Below are positions 42,831 through 55,396 of a stretch of 64,000 nt of DNA, one piece after another. The stretch is from Prorocentrum cordatum (taxonomy: Eukaryota > Sar > Dinophyceae > Prorocentrales > Prorocentraceae), in assembly GCA_963575745.1 (NCBI GenBank), contig CAUYUJ010020182.1, forward strand, positions 136,424 through 200,423. Reading direction: 5' to 3'. Both the position numbers and the translations under genes were made by a program. Positions within the stretch are counted from its first letter, which is position 1. Each line of letters opens with the position of its first letter. Below the pieces are notes generated by a model. That model made no database searches. It worked only from the letters and a program-made list of their open reading frames with translations, and was not told the DNA's origin.

Positions 42831-44192
42831 CAACCAACACTATTCGACCGACAGTGCACACTTTTCGGAGTTGTTCTTGCCAGATGGAGATTAGTTGCGC
42901 TTGCTGAAGCTGAGGCAATGGATGGAGAAATGACGATGCTCATAATAAGGGCAGCTTTAGCTACACATCGTGCTGGGTGCTGTGGCGTATTAGTTTACGA
43001 AGCTTTGCAAACAATCGAACTTGCAATGCCAATTGCCTGCCCAGGAAGAACGACGAGGCAACAGAGTATGATTCTTCTCAGAGGCAAACACTGTGCACAG
43101 AGCTGAAGATGGTCAAGCTTCTCCCCACCGACAGTGGGAACACATCTGGCATCAAGCCCGTTCTGATAACCAAGAGTTGATGACTGGCGATGCTTTCAAA
43201 CTGTGCCCAGCTCTTGCCATAGGCCTGATGGGGCAGCTCCAAAGTATATTTCATTGCGTAGTGCTTGGTAGACGCAACCGTAAAGACAAGATCCACTGGC
43301 CGAGTAGACATACACTGCACAAGTGGAGGCTGGAACATGGTTTCTCCGTCCCTGCGACGCGGCCGCGCGAGCATGACCGCGCTGGGCGGCGGCGCGGCAT
43401 GGAGCCTTCTCTAGTTATCGAGTGGCTGAATGCGACATCGACTCAGACAGCGTTGAGGCGCACTTTGAAGACAGCAAAAACTTGGGTCATATTGATTTCC
43501 AGGCGGACTGGGGCAAATCGCACAGAGACTTTGGAGAAGGTAGGGTCGATTCGATACGATACTTTGCGACGGGCGCGAGTTCGCTTAGATTTGACTTGCA
43601 TGCGTCTCTGCCAAGCTTATTTCAAAGATACGCAATGGGACACGCTGGATTTATACATATACATTGACGGAAGCCCTCAAGGGCGCGGATGGGAAATGCA
43701 AGCCGCGACCATCAAGATGTTTGATCATGGTGGCGCTACAGATGTGTTTACCAGGCTCATGCCTCCCATCTTACTGAAGCGTACACAGCTAAGTGCAATG
43801 TTCAAGTGTTGCGGGCTGCTCTGGCAGCTCCATTTGATGTTCGGCTCCGCCAACATGCGTCGCCTTCTGAGCAGGGTTCGAGCTGTCGTATCAGACATGG
43901 GGACATAATCAGCGCTAGCTCGAATGAACGACCTACTTCCAGATTTCAATGTTTGTCTGGGACTGCCGCGCGTCCAACGGCAGACGCGCCTGCCCCCGCG
44001 GGCGTTGGTTGCCCCAGGTTGCGGCGCAAGATAGATTTGCTGGTTCGCACGGGGCGCAATAGATTATCATGGTTTCCACTCTTCCTCAAGCGCATCAAGA
44101 ACATGATTTCACTGTTTCGCGATGAGGTCCGAACACTGTCTCAACCAAACGCACAACAGGGGGACAGCAATACTGGTGGCACTGCACCCTGA
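42831..44192 (+). pseudogene. Block A part 1, unit 2 (5'-truncated)
   Basis: Keeps the 19 bp missing from unit 1 (43298-43316), so 43093-43905 reads through as one frame across IYIDGSPQ, but it stops at TAA 43906-43908 where unit 1 has GAA (the Glu of SDMGTE). The one-base shift near 44022 is shared with unit 1. The duplication removed the gene's start, so this copy cannot have its original promoter or first codons. Confidence 0.5.
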
Positions 44193-44567
44193 AATGTTTT
44201 GGATACCCCACTGCCCGAGCTTAGAACTACTATCAAAACATGGTTTCCAATCATTGGCGCAAGTTGAACACGGACCCCGTTCCCCCCCTGCACCGACGCG
44301 ACACCCTCGTCAAATCCCACAATAGACACAGTTTGCGTTGTTTGATGGTTTCGCTGGTTAGGCCTGGCCACGCGCAAGGTTTCCTCGGTCATTAATGCTA
44401 GGGGGCGCGGCGCCACCAGCCCGCAACACCCAATTGGCGAGCACGGACGGGGTTGAAGGGAAGGGCGGAGGAATGAGAGGGGAGAGAGGGATCAGGGCGA
44501 GGGAAGGCGATGACGGGACTGAGGGAGGGAGATCGCCATGTGAATGCGTTTGGCATGAGACAGTGTT

Positions 44568-47135
44568 GTGTTTCCAAAGGGTATCCAGCAGATATTGTCC
44601 ACCAACTGGAAACGAGATGGGCTCCACGGTCTCTCAGATATCTTGTTGAAGACGCCTTTGCCCACGTTTGCAGCGTGGCGGTGGAACAAATTATACTTGT
44701 GCTTAAAAGGTCTTGATTCGTTCGTCTGGTCTGCCGCTGCTCACTTCAATCGGAGATCCCTCGGAGAAGTTCGGGATAAGGTCAGGCTCGGCATCGTGCT
44801 AGGTGCATTGAGTAGTGCAACATTCCCCTACGAGTTCCAAGTAATCATGTGGTTCAGTTGGTGGCTTCGTGGTATCCAGAAGTTCGCGGGCTATTGCCCT
44901 TGCCATCGCGAAAGATGGGGAAGCGATGAACCGAACGACTGTTCTAGGAAAGGATATTTGTTAGGTTTTGCGTGCGACTTTGCACTGACAGTTTTCAAGG
45001 ATGGCCTCGAAGAATCAAGATCGTGGGTTCCTGGTACTTTCGGGCCTTTCCTCAGCGATGCAAAAGGCCTCGCGAGCAGCACGTGTGCTCTTGGAGCCCT
45101 CAAGTTGAGATTTTTGGATGATGTGCCGTACGTCCTCGGAATGCTTCACCGGCCAGGGATTCGCGACAAGTGTACTATTCGTTTGAATGCTCATCCCAGT
45201 TGCATGCACGATTCAACGACGCTCGCCGTCTTGGGGCGTGACTCGCCATTGCGAGCTGACGTTCTTGCGATGTCTGGGGACGGGCAGGGGATGGGCCGAA
45301 GATTGGAAGCATAAGTAAACTCGATCAAGTTCGCACCGCTCGATGACAAAATGGCCGAAGGCCCGCGTGCATTAGCGCAAGATGTACACCGCAAAGCGTA
45401 TCGTGCAAGATTTCCTTGGATAGCTAGCACAATGAGGTTAGACGCAAACTTGCAAGACGCGGAGTAGTTGCCAAGCACCACTGGTCAGGACATTAACGAA
45501 CATTGGGAAAAGTCAACATCGATTCTGCAAGTATCCCCTTACAAACGCAATCAGGCTGTAAAGAAAAATCGGAAGTGGTGTGAAAAACGTACTTATACTA
45601 TTGAACACTTCGACAAGCTAGCATTTGGAATGGCCGATCTTGGGGCTGCTGGCGGTGGTCATCACGGGGGAGGCGGCGGCGGCGGGGGCCCCCCTGGAGA
45701 CGGACCCGATGATGACTTTGAGGCTGACGGCGCAGACGGTGATTTACCCGATGATCCAAAAGGGGATGATGAGGAGGACGACGACGATGGAGCTGACGGC
45801 GGAGCCGGTGGAAACGACGATTTGCCAAAAGGAGGAGGTGGCGGCATAGACAAGCGGAGTGCGAGCTTACTTGGTGATTTTCTGTCAAAAACCATTATCC
45901 CGTATCAGTATTACTCTGTGCCGCTGCCGCATACTGGCGTCGATGGCGAGAACGAGATCATGTATTTCCAGCTGTTGAGCATAAAGGTGACTGCAACAAT
46001 CGTGCCGACTGTTTCCCATCAGAGCTCATCCGAACCTGGTACGTTTATAGCACATATTCAAAAACTGGAACCCTGGATAGGCGAAGGCAACCAACACAAG
46101 AAACAAGTAGACGCGCACCCCCTCGAGGATCCAGGACCCTTGGACATGTTTTCGCTGGCGAGCCTTCCGAAGATCTCCAAGCGAGGGCTTCGCGTGTGGA
46201 AAGTGACAGAAAGTGATATAGATGGATGTTCGAGGCTGTGTGATCCAGGGCACGTAGCGCCCTGTGGGAATAAACTGTCTTGGCCAACTTTAAGCCTTTG
46301 GGACGAGTTGGAACTACAGGGGTGGGTACCTCACAAAGGTATTGTGCACTACACACACGCAAACTTGCCATCGATGTATGATTGTAGACAGATTCGCGTC
46401 GGGAGGAAGTATTACTTTCTATGCTTGTTATCGTTAGAAATGCTGTTCGAGCGAGGTGCTCGGGAGTTTCGCTCGGCAGAGACGGATGCGTTTTTCCAAG
46501 TGTTGCTGAAGTACCCCCACAAGGCAAACCCGCATGAGTCGAAGGAGAAACACATGGAAATTTTAAACAGCGATGCCAAAGATGGAATCGATGTGTCGGC
46601 TGCCCTCGAGCGGCCACGAACAAGAAAGCGCGCCCCTTCTGAGGGCGAGTTAGTGGGGGACGACGGGACCTGGAAACCACCAGACGAGGACATCCACGGC
46701 GACATTGTGCACCCCAAGGGCCCCGACCAACGGGGAGCTTCTGAATCTGAGCTCGGCAACTCTGCCGACGAAGCCGTCGCTCCGGTAGATCCAGAGATTG
46801 GAGGTGGCGCAGACGCCGCCCCTGCAGGCCCTGGAGAGGACGCCCCGCACGAGCTCCCGATCTTTATCGAAGGGCAACGTGATACGAGGGAGTACCCTCT
46901 GGGACCGAATGGCACCTTGCACTCGGGCTTGCGAGTTATGTGTGCAAATCCTAACCACATTAATTGTAGGAAGTTTAGATCTTTGAAACTCGGAGTTGTA
47001 AGATGGGGCCCTCGTGCTGCCGAGTTTTTCCTTGGCGCCTGGCTTGAGCTAGGGCGTGATGCCCACCGCAAAAATCAGCACAGGGCGCCGAGGCAAGCAG
47101 AGGTAGACGCATATGCAGAATCACGTAAGCTGTGA
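44568..47135 (+). pseudogene. Block A part 2, unit 2
   Basis: Colinear with 34486-37053 without indels. Both stops are shared (TAA 45312, TAG 45465). In the 555-codon segment after TAG I count 17 amino-acid replacements but only about three silent differences from unit 1, which shows no sign of protein-level constraint since duplication. The CPCH, acidic linker and CANPNHINC clusters remain. Confidence 0.6.
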
Positions 47136-47314
47136 GCAAAAATAACATCGCCTTGCGTTATCATCACAAAACAAAGCAGCATCAACAATCCAAACACCAT
47201 TGCAAGCCTCTCCCGTTCGGTTTTGGCCCTCATTCCTTCTCCGTCCTCATCCTTTCTCCTCGTCAATCTCCTCCTCTACACGGTCCACCCCCAACGCCGG
47301 CGATATCATCAGGT

Positions 47315-47336
47315 TCCGCAGTCTTTCATTCTCAAG
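47315..47336 (+). other. Spliced-leader relic 1 (unit 2)
   Basis: As 37233-37254 with one extra C-to-T change; upstream of block B at 47389. Confidence 0.45.
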
Positions 47337-47388
47337 TTTGTCGAGAGATCATTCCTAGACTGAGCAGCGGTTTCGAGTACACACCAGC

Positions 47389-47670
47389 ATGGCGCCGAAG
47401 AGGGACTGGATCCTGCGTCTGAATCCACCCGCGCGGAGGAAGGCGAGGCAGATTTTGCGCAAGCTTCGCGTGCAGCAGGTTCGTAACCTCGCGTTGAGCA
47501 AGCGACTCAAGGAGATGAGGACGGTGATGAATAATGCGAACAAGGCAAGTGCTGCTGCCATGACGAGGGACACGGATTCAGCCCAGAAGGGAATCACGGA
47601 AGCAGAGATCGCAGGCCAGGTTTCAGATGATGAAGGTTGGCAGTCAGGGCCCCCCTCAGGGGATGAGTGA
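47389..47670 (+). CDS. Block B, unit 2
   Basis: 93 codons. The basic N-terminal half matches unit 1 with H-to-Q (ARHIL to ARQIL) and T-to-A changes. A 16-bp insertion near 47643 (TCAGGGCCCCCCTCAG) shifts the end to QSGPPSGDE. Role unknown. Confidence 0.4.
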   Translation: MAPKRDWILRLNPPARRKARQILRKLRVQQVRNLALSKRLKEMRTVMNNANKASAAAMTRDTDSAQKGITEAEIAGQVSDDEGWQSGPPSGDE

Positions 47671-48021
47671 ACGCGAAGCTGCCAAGACTTGAGTGAGAGC
47701 ACGAGATGTTTCGAGCGCCTCGAAGATCATCATTATCATCATCATCACCATCATCATCATCGTGGTCCTTGTATTTACCATAGTCGTGACGTCACCGAAA
47801 CCGTCGTCGAAAAACTTGAGGGCGCGAAGATTTCTCAGGCTTCGGGCCCATCCAATCAGCTGCGCCCCGCCTGCTGCTTTCCGAGATTGCCCAATTACGA
47901 AACGTCGACATATTCCATGTGCCAGGCTTAGGTGATGGTCAGTGGTCATACATATATGTAAATTTGCATTGGCAACGATTTGATCGAATATGAATGTTGA
48001 AAAAAACAAGCGGGTCCGTGG

Positions 48022-48045
48022 TCCGTAGCCGTTTCTTGGCTCGAG
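48022..48045 (+). other. Spliced-leader relic 2 (unit 2)
   Basis: Identical to 37923-37946; 37 bases before ATG 48083. Confidence 0.65.
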
Positions 48046-48082
48046 ACGGACAGTTACCAGTAGCAAACACAGTCGCAGTAAG

Positions 48083-48812
48083 ATGCCCGACCCTCCGAGA
48101 GAACGCTCCCCCGATAACTTTACAGAGCTACACATGAGCAGATGCCCATGTCTTCATGTAAATTTGGATGCGCTTCCACCAAACTACGCGAGGACGGAAA
48201 TACTCAAGATACCCATCATGATCAAGTTTCGCGGTAGGCCGCGTGATTTGACAGCCGAGCGTCGCGAGTTTTACGGGATGTTGAAGGGCGATGGCGCAGC
48301 AGTGAAAAAAACAGCGGGCATCAGACCCAGCAGCGACCCCAGCGGCCCCGAATTCTATAGATTAGAGCCCGCCGCGGCAATCTGATCAGACTCCTGAGTC
48401 CGAGAAGCCAAAGCCACCACCGAAAGCCACAGTCTGGAAACCTGGGCACTCGCCGACGGAGCAAACGCAGGCGAGGAATGACGGTACGCAACCGCTCTAC
48501 CAGGAGGACTACAGCTTCGGCGGCGACGGCCGCATGGAGGGGCACGGCGACGGTGACAAGACCGAGCAGCATCTCAAGATGGACGAGGGGCAAAACAGCG
48601 TCACCATAAACATCACATTCGACCAACAGTCGAAACGTGGTGTGGCTTTCGGTGAGGTTCTCAAAAATCTCGACAGTGGCCTCGACCCAGCCTCTTCTTC
48701 AGTCGCACCTGATAGTGTACAGCACCTGAGGAGTGTCAGTGATAGAGAAGCTGTTGATGGCAAAAAGCCTGAAGACGATGAAGGTGACGGGACTCAGCTT
48801 TGGAGGTTGTAA
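48083..48812 (+). pseudogene. Block C, unit 2
   Basis: Same organisation and same A7 frameshift (48305-48311) as unit 1. A T replaces G at the unit 1 TGA, extending the first frame to 100 codons, but the better continuation is still the +1 frame. Differences such as L-to-P at residue 4 and Y-to-C in SRYPC are scattered. Confidence 0.45.
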
Positions 48813-49888
48813 GTGCAGACTGATGAGCCTTAGGACGTAGGATTGATGATACTACTCTCTTGGCGCACAGCTGGAATGCGGCACTCATCCGCGGCTTCTA
48901 GAAACGACTGATGCTGACAAAAACACGCGCACACAAACGCACACACACAGTATAGTTCATTTAAAAGGCTATCGCCAATCTGCATGCAGATGCTCATTCT
49001 AAGAGCGTTCGCCTCTCCGCCCCTCAATGTTATGGGGGCTACCCCCCTCAAGCTGGGCGGGGCCCACTGGCTCGCTCGAGCTGCCGTGCTGAGCGATCCC
49101 ACCACTACCATCACCACAACCGCCACCGTCATCGTCATAACCATCATCATGATCACCATCATCACCATAATCACCATCGACACAAAGGTCATCATCTTTG
49201 ACACCCGCCATCGCCACCATCATCAGCGACTCCATCATGAAATCATCGCCGAAACCATTACCACCATCAATGCCATCTTCATTATCGTGGTATCTGCCTT
49301 TCAGGCCTTCAACACAAAACCAAAGGTGGCCATAAGAAGCCACGGGAGGCGAGCGGGCCACGGCCGACCTCCAGGCAGGGAGTCTGCGGAGGGGTCTATC
49401 GGACTCAGTCGGAGCATGGGTTCAACGAGCAACAGGACTCGTGAGGAGTCGGGCCCGGCCAGCGGAGCTCTCCTGGGCTCCCTCTTGGGGCATCGTTTGG
49501 AGTTTTCTCGGGGCCCTCTTACTGCTCCTATTGGGGCTCATCTTGGGACCCTCTGGGCCCTTCTGAGGCTCTCTTGGGGGCCTCTTAGGCCCTTTCTGGG
49601 GTCCTCCCCTGGGGCTTTATCGGGGCTCTCTTGGAGCTCCATTGGGGCTTTCTCGGGTCCTCTTGGAGCCCCTCTACGGGACTCAGAGGGCCCTATTTCA
49701 GCCCTCCGTCCTGCGGATAACGAGGGGATTGTTTAGGCTCCCCAGATACGAACCATGCAATAGTTTGCCCCCTCGACACAGGGGGCGTAGGTTTGTTTAG
49801 TACAAAATCAAATTGTAGTGGGAGTTAGTTTGCCTGCGTTGGCCATGGCTGGCCAATTAGTTTGGCCGCCATGAATCCGCGGCCACCC
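48813..49888 (+). other. Noncoding, low-complexity stretch of unit 2
   Basis: Counterpart of 38714-39788. Confidence 0.5.
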
Positions 49889-50411
49889 CAAGTTAGCACA
49901 ACCAATGCACAACCAATGCACAACCAATGCACAGACAACCCCTCAGTTAGCACAAACAACACCCAGTTAGCACAACCAATGCACAACCAATGCACAACCA
50001 ATGCACAGACAACTCCTCAGTTAGCACAGACAACACCCAGTTAGCACAACCAATGCACAACCAATGCACAATCAATGCACAGACAACCCTTCAGTTAGCA
50101 CAAGCAACACCCAGTTAGCACAACCAATGCACAGACAACTCTTCAGTTAGCACAAACAACACCCAGTTAGCACAACCAATGCACAACCAATGCACAACCA
50201 ATGCACAGACAACTCCTCAGTTAGCACAGACAACACCCAGTTAGCACAACCAATGCACAACAAATGCACAGACAACTCTTCAGATAGCACAAACAACACC
50301 CAGGTAGCACAACCAATGCACAGACAACTCTTCAGTTAGCACAAACAACACCCAGTTAGCACAACCAATGCACAACCAATGCACAGACCTCTCTTCAATT
50401 ACCACAATCAA
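49889..50411 (+). repeat. Minisatellite TTAGCACAACCAATGCAC, unit 2
   Basis: Counterpart of 39789-40313, with a few substitutions and essentially the same unit order. Confidence 0.85.
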
Positions 50412-50976
50412 CACGCACGCACGTTGTACTGTTTCCTTTGTTTAAACTAGCAATCGCCAGGAATCCTCAAGATTTTTCCTGTTTCTCAGGATTTCCGATG
50501 AGCCCTTAGGACTTAGGACTCCTCAAGATTACCTTGGGTTCCCCAGGGTTCTTGCAACCCTGGGATTCCTCCGGGTTCTTTTAACTCCTGGATTCCTGCG
50601 ATTCCTTCGGCTTTCTCAAGACTCCCTGAGATTCCTGCGGATTCCTTTGGGCCCCTCATGATTCGTACAATGCCTCAAGGCTCGTAGAGATTCCCCATAG
50701 CTCCTCAGAATTCCAGAAGACTCCTCAAGATCCTGGCTTTTTTACGCATTGGTTGAAATCTCCAGGAATCACACAGGCGGGGGCCCAAATCCGTGTAGCT
50801 CTCGACCCGATCCCTGGGGCCGAGGCCCAAACCCTGGAGCTCTCGACCTAATCCCACGGGCTGGGCCCAAACTGGAGTTCTCGACTGAATCCCTGGGGCT
50901 AGGCCCGAACCATTGGTGCTCTCGGCCGACTCCTTGGAACGGGCCGTCGTTTGAAGCTCGGGGGCCCCTCCGATGT

Positions 50977-50998
50977 TCCGTAGCTACTTTGGCTTAGA
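50977..50998 (+). other. Spliced-leader relic 3 (unit 2)
   Basis: Identical to 40879-40900; 36 bases before ATG 51035. Confidence 0.7.
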
Positions 50999-51034
50999 CA
51001 GTTTTGCTTTTTTGGGCTGAGCGCCTACTGTACC

Positions 51035-52165
51035 ATGCACCAGCAAGGCGACGAAGACATGAAGTCAGACGTAGATTCTCACATTGAAGAACTATGGCCA
51101 TACAAGCAACTCGTTCTCACAGACCTGGCACAACAGCCGTTGCCCACGGACGAGAAAAGTTTGGAGCTGCATCGGGAAACATGTTTTCACATTAAAGTTT
51201 TATGTGGCATGCGGGCAAAGGGACCATATTTCAAGGTAAGTGGTTGAGAGTCCAAGACGTTCAGAACATACGACAAATTGAGCTTCGATGGCACAGAGTT
51301 GAAGTACGGCTTGACATACTGGGGCTCACCCCACTGGGGAGAAAGTAGCGATGCAGGATGGCGCCAATGGCGCGACTCGGCGGCATTCAAAACAAACGCA
51401 TTCGAGTCAATGGGTTGGCTTAGCCCACAGGCGCTTATTTTGATGACATTCGCTGAAAAATACAAAGTGGAGTTCTGGTCGCCATATTTCAACAGCGCAG
51501 GCGAGCCTGACCATAGAGTCAGCAGAAAACTAGAGATATGCGAATGCTACTTCAGGCAATATAGGCCATCAGCTAGTGGCAAAGACTTCCATGTACTGGA
51601 CCCGTCAAATAAAATAATGGTGGCAATGCTCGCTCCGCCTAAGTACCGGCATTGTGTGACGATGTACAAAGAAGACCCTCCTACACTCGACGTGGGGACT
51701 ACGATGATCCGGACATTACAGGCGCTTCCCTCGGATGAATGGGCAGTGGAGTTGGGGGGTCAGTCGTTTTCACTATCGCGCGAGATTCATCTGGCGAAGT
51801 TGGCAATGGACAGGAACAATCAGACTACACAGGGGCCCCCGCAGTGATGGAATCAATAATTGATTACACAAATGTTTGTATGGTGCTACGGATGCCACGA
51901 TACTGGGACACTTCAAAGACGGCGCTACACATTACAAGATGCTGGCGTACATATAACTTCCGACATACTGCATCGATGGTTCACTGTTCAAGGAGCGCTG
52001 CAGATGACACGTACTTCAACTTGATGCCTTCACGTTCTGCGACGTTCGTTTCACAGGAATGCTTTTGCGACCGAAAATGGGGTACCTAATCATGATGATG
52101 ATTCGGATTCTGAGTTCAAAAGACAGAAGACATTGTGTATTAGTCGTGACGAAGTAAAACGATGA
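51035..52165 (+). pseudogene. Block D, unit 2
   Basis: Colinear with unit 1 and the same four in-frame stops. Only a handful of differences (P-to-L, S-to-G, H-to-R, H-to-P and about two silent), roughly 0.5%, fewer than in block A part 2. Confidence 0.5.
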
Positions 52166-53024
52166 TGCACATGATGTTGGCATCAATTTCCAATCGGCGC
52201 ATTTGGCGCTCGCTGGCCCGACCCAGGGATACACATAGTGCTGCACCCCATAATTCAATATTGGATAGGGAATCGGCCACCTCGGTTCATGGAGGTGCGC
52301 CGTTCTAGTTCGTGCAGTGCGGCTTGCAACATCCCACTACAGGTGCCCCCCCCTCCTCATACTCCTCTTCCTCCTCAGCGCACTGGGCATGGAACCATAA
52401 CACTGCACGAGCGTGGGCAGCGTAAGTAAGTATGACACATCGACAGTGAACACAAATACAGCTTCCTTAGACGAAGCGTTTAGGATCACAACAAATATGA
52501 GCTCCCACGAAAGGCAAACACAGACAGCACAAACACAGCAACACAACCAATATATCACAACCTCAGCCTAGCAACACAGAGGGTTAATACAGCAATTTAG
52601 AAACGTGGTTGAACACCAATGTGTTGTTCTAGGGACGAAGCCATCAGAACACGGTCCACCCCCCTAAACGGATACGTAGTGACAAACATCACATGGGAGA
52701 ACGAAGCATAGGCAACTATTTAGGCAACACCGCATAGGAAACACTTCACGCACTCGAAATGCACCTCGAGACGTTTCTCTGGCCGAGGCCCTCGCCCAGG
52801 CCGCACGCACTTCCCTCGGGGCACTCTGCTTTGAACCAGGGCCTTCATCGAGGTCGCACCTCAGGGCTCCATGGTTCTCCCTCCTCCTCACTCCTTCTGT
52901 TTCCCTCGAGGCACTCTAGTTTAAACAATACCTCCGTCCCCCCCATGCTCCCTCCTCCTTCCTGCACTTGATTTGACATTGGTGCTGGTCATCAACACAT
53001 GGCCATCTCATCGCAGCGATCGTT
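52166..53024 (+). other. Noncoding; end of unit 2
   Basis: Matches the end of unit 1 up to 52907, then unique sequence to the next spliced-leader relic. No gene. Confidence 0.5.
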
Positions 53025-53047
53025 TCCGTAGCATTTCTCGGGCCAAG
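53025..53047 (+). other. Spliced-leader relic 4
   Basis: TCCGTAGCATTTCTCGGGCC then AAG: about 18 of the 22 leader bases align, with one base missing after TCCGTAGC and a CT insertion in the T run. It lies 118 bases before ATG 53166 of block E, outside the duplication, so it is independent of relics 1-3. Confidence 0.6.
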
Positions 53048-53165
53048 GCCAGAATGGAGGTTTCCAGCCAGCTGGCAACGGTCGACGCTGGCTCCTATTC
53101 CCGACAATTCTTTTGAAGCCTTCATATTAACTACACGCACCGTACTGCGCGCACGGAAGATAGAG

Positions 53166-55365
53166 ATGGACGATGACGATTTCTTTGGATTCTCTCCGGG
53201 CAAAGGAGACGGACTCTCCCCGCCAATGGATATGTGCGGGCTGTGCGACAAAGAAGATACGCTTGCCAACTTGTGCTGTTTCAAGAAGGGTTTGAGACTT
53301 CACCGCGCGTGCTTCAACGGCATTCGAGCGCACGACTCTTTTGTGGAGAATGGCGCGCCAGAGCAGGTCCAGGAAGTAATCAACAACGAGTTCAAGACAA
53401 ATCGCCCTGCGTGGAAGGCTAGAGTGTAGCCCTGGGTAAAGCCTGAGCAAAGAGATGATGCTCGGGCAGAGGCCAAAGCTAAGCATGTGAGCATACAGGA
53501 CACGATCAAGAAGGAAACGAACAAGGAGTTGGATACGACTTGTCCCTCACCCTCGTTCAGTTCCAGGCCTTCCACGGCTTCTGGAACCGCATGTCCGACG
53601 AAGACTGCGAAGTGTTGTTCTGGAAGAAACATAAAGAGCAAGGAGGGAGGCATGACACCGTGGAGAACGGCGAGAAGATTGCCAAAGTGAAGGAGAAGGA
53701 CATCCAACGCACCAGAAACTCGAAGGGCGTTACCAGGACCGACTCGACTGCCAAGATCACGACGGTGAGCGAGGATGACTACGAGAACAAGCGGAGGCGG
53801 ATTACATCCAAAAGGGCTGCACTGTCTGCTGGCTCGACGGGCGGTCCATCGGCATCGGCTGCGCCCTCGACTATTGGTTACCCGACGAGCTACTTTAGCG
53901 AAAGCGAAGGGCCGGCCTCGCCAGCACAATCGATTCTCTCGGCAGAAACGCTGAAGCTGGCACCACGTTCCCACGAGGCGGCCGCCGCCGACGAAGAGCA
54001 GGACAAGAAGTCGACCAGGTCAGGCCGGAGTCGTCGCGGCGTCGAGATCAATGTCAATATCGACGACAAGACCAGGGAGCGCAAGGTGCCTACCCAGAGC
54101 GAGATCAACGATACCGATGCCGTGAGGTTCATGAACATGAAGAAATTGCGGCGTCATATGGCGGAACACGTGTCCCAAGGGTTCCAAGACCCATCCAATG
54201 GCTTCATCAAAGAACTGACCCAAGAATCAGCAGGAGTGGATGCAGCGATGGAGCGGGACCTACCGATAATTACGGATGAACTGAAGACGAAGCTAAAGAC
54301 GACGTGTTTGGAGCTCGACAAGGAGATAGACAACGTCACTCAAGCTACCAAGGGTGCATTCCTAAAGGTGACGCAGACCTTGGACGAGAAGATGAAGGGT
54401 CTCGAGAAAGAGAAGGACTCTGTGATTGGTCAACTCGCGGGGCTTAAGTTCATCAGTACGGAGTCGAAGGACAAGAGCAGGAAGGAGTACATGCAGCATT
54501 ATAACAGGGCCCTCACCATCCAGAAGCGGTTGATTAAAGGTCAGTTTCCAAAAGAGGTGGCAGCCATCTGGTCGAGGTCACTCCACGCGGGCTTCGGGGA
54601 GGATCAGAAGAACTACATGCTTGGAAACTCTGACGCCGGCCAGAAGGAGAAGACCGCCAAGGGAGGGAGAAAGGTCAAGAAGCTGATTTCACAATGCGAG
54701 GCTGTAAAGAACTCTGATCCCATTGACTTCGAGAAGGTTGGTATCTGGACAGCTGGACCTTTCTGCGATGCTGTGAAGAACTACATGGAGAAGCTGGGCG
54801 ACACCATCCATTCCAAGATCGATGACATCGAGAGGGCGTTCGATGAGAGGGGGTCCAACTGGTTGGGATGCCTAGGCCGCCTCAACATCTCGGCCCCGGA
54901 AGATCCAGCTCTATCGCTTCTTGGGGATGGCTACTTCGACATTGGCACTAAGGATTGCGCACCGTGGCTCTGCACCGCGAGGGCGGACGCGTTCAGGCAC
55001 GGACCTTCAGCATTCCCTTTGAATGGATATTCTAACTTGGTGGTCGTAATCAGCGAGGTCATGCAGTTTGTCCCGCTGCCAGTCGCGAACATCATCAGCC
55101 AGGGCATCATCCTAGCCGACGTGCCGAAGTTCTTAGCGTCCGAGGGCGCTACTACCACGCTCGAGGCTGGCTACCTGGTCACGCTCGCGCACCACGAGAC
55201 CCTATACGTGCCCTACGGTTCCATCGCCCTGCCACTCTACTACCCAGCGACCCTCGACGAGAGCAAGAAGAGCGTACTTGGCCATTGCATGGTCTTGCCG
55301 CTGCTCCACCAGCAGCGTATGAAGGCCTACGCAGTTCGAAAAGGGGTTGGAAGAGCGAGAGAGGC

Positions 55366-55396
<31 letters not shown>

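Larger units (their letters stand above)
42831..52907 (+). repeat. Direct tandem duplication, unit 2 (~10.08 kb)
   Basis: See unit 1 for the alignment. Unit 2 starts inside block A, so it lacks the ATG and the first ~65 codons found at 32576-32770. It ends before GAGGCACTCTAGTTTAAAC, which has no counterpart after unit 1. Confidence 0.95.
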
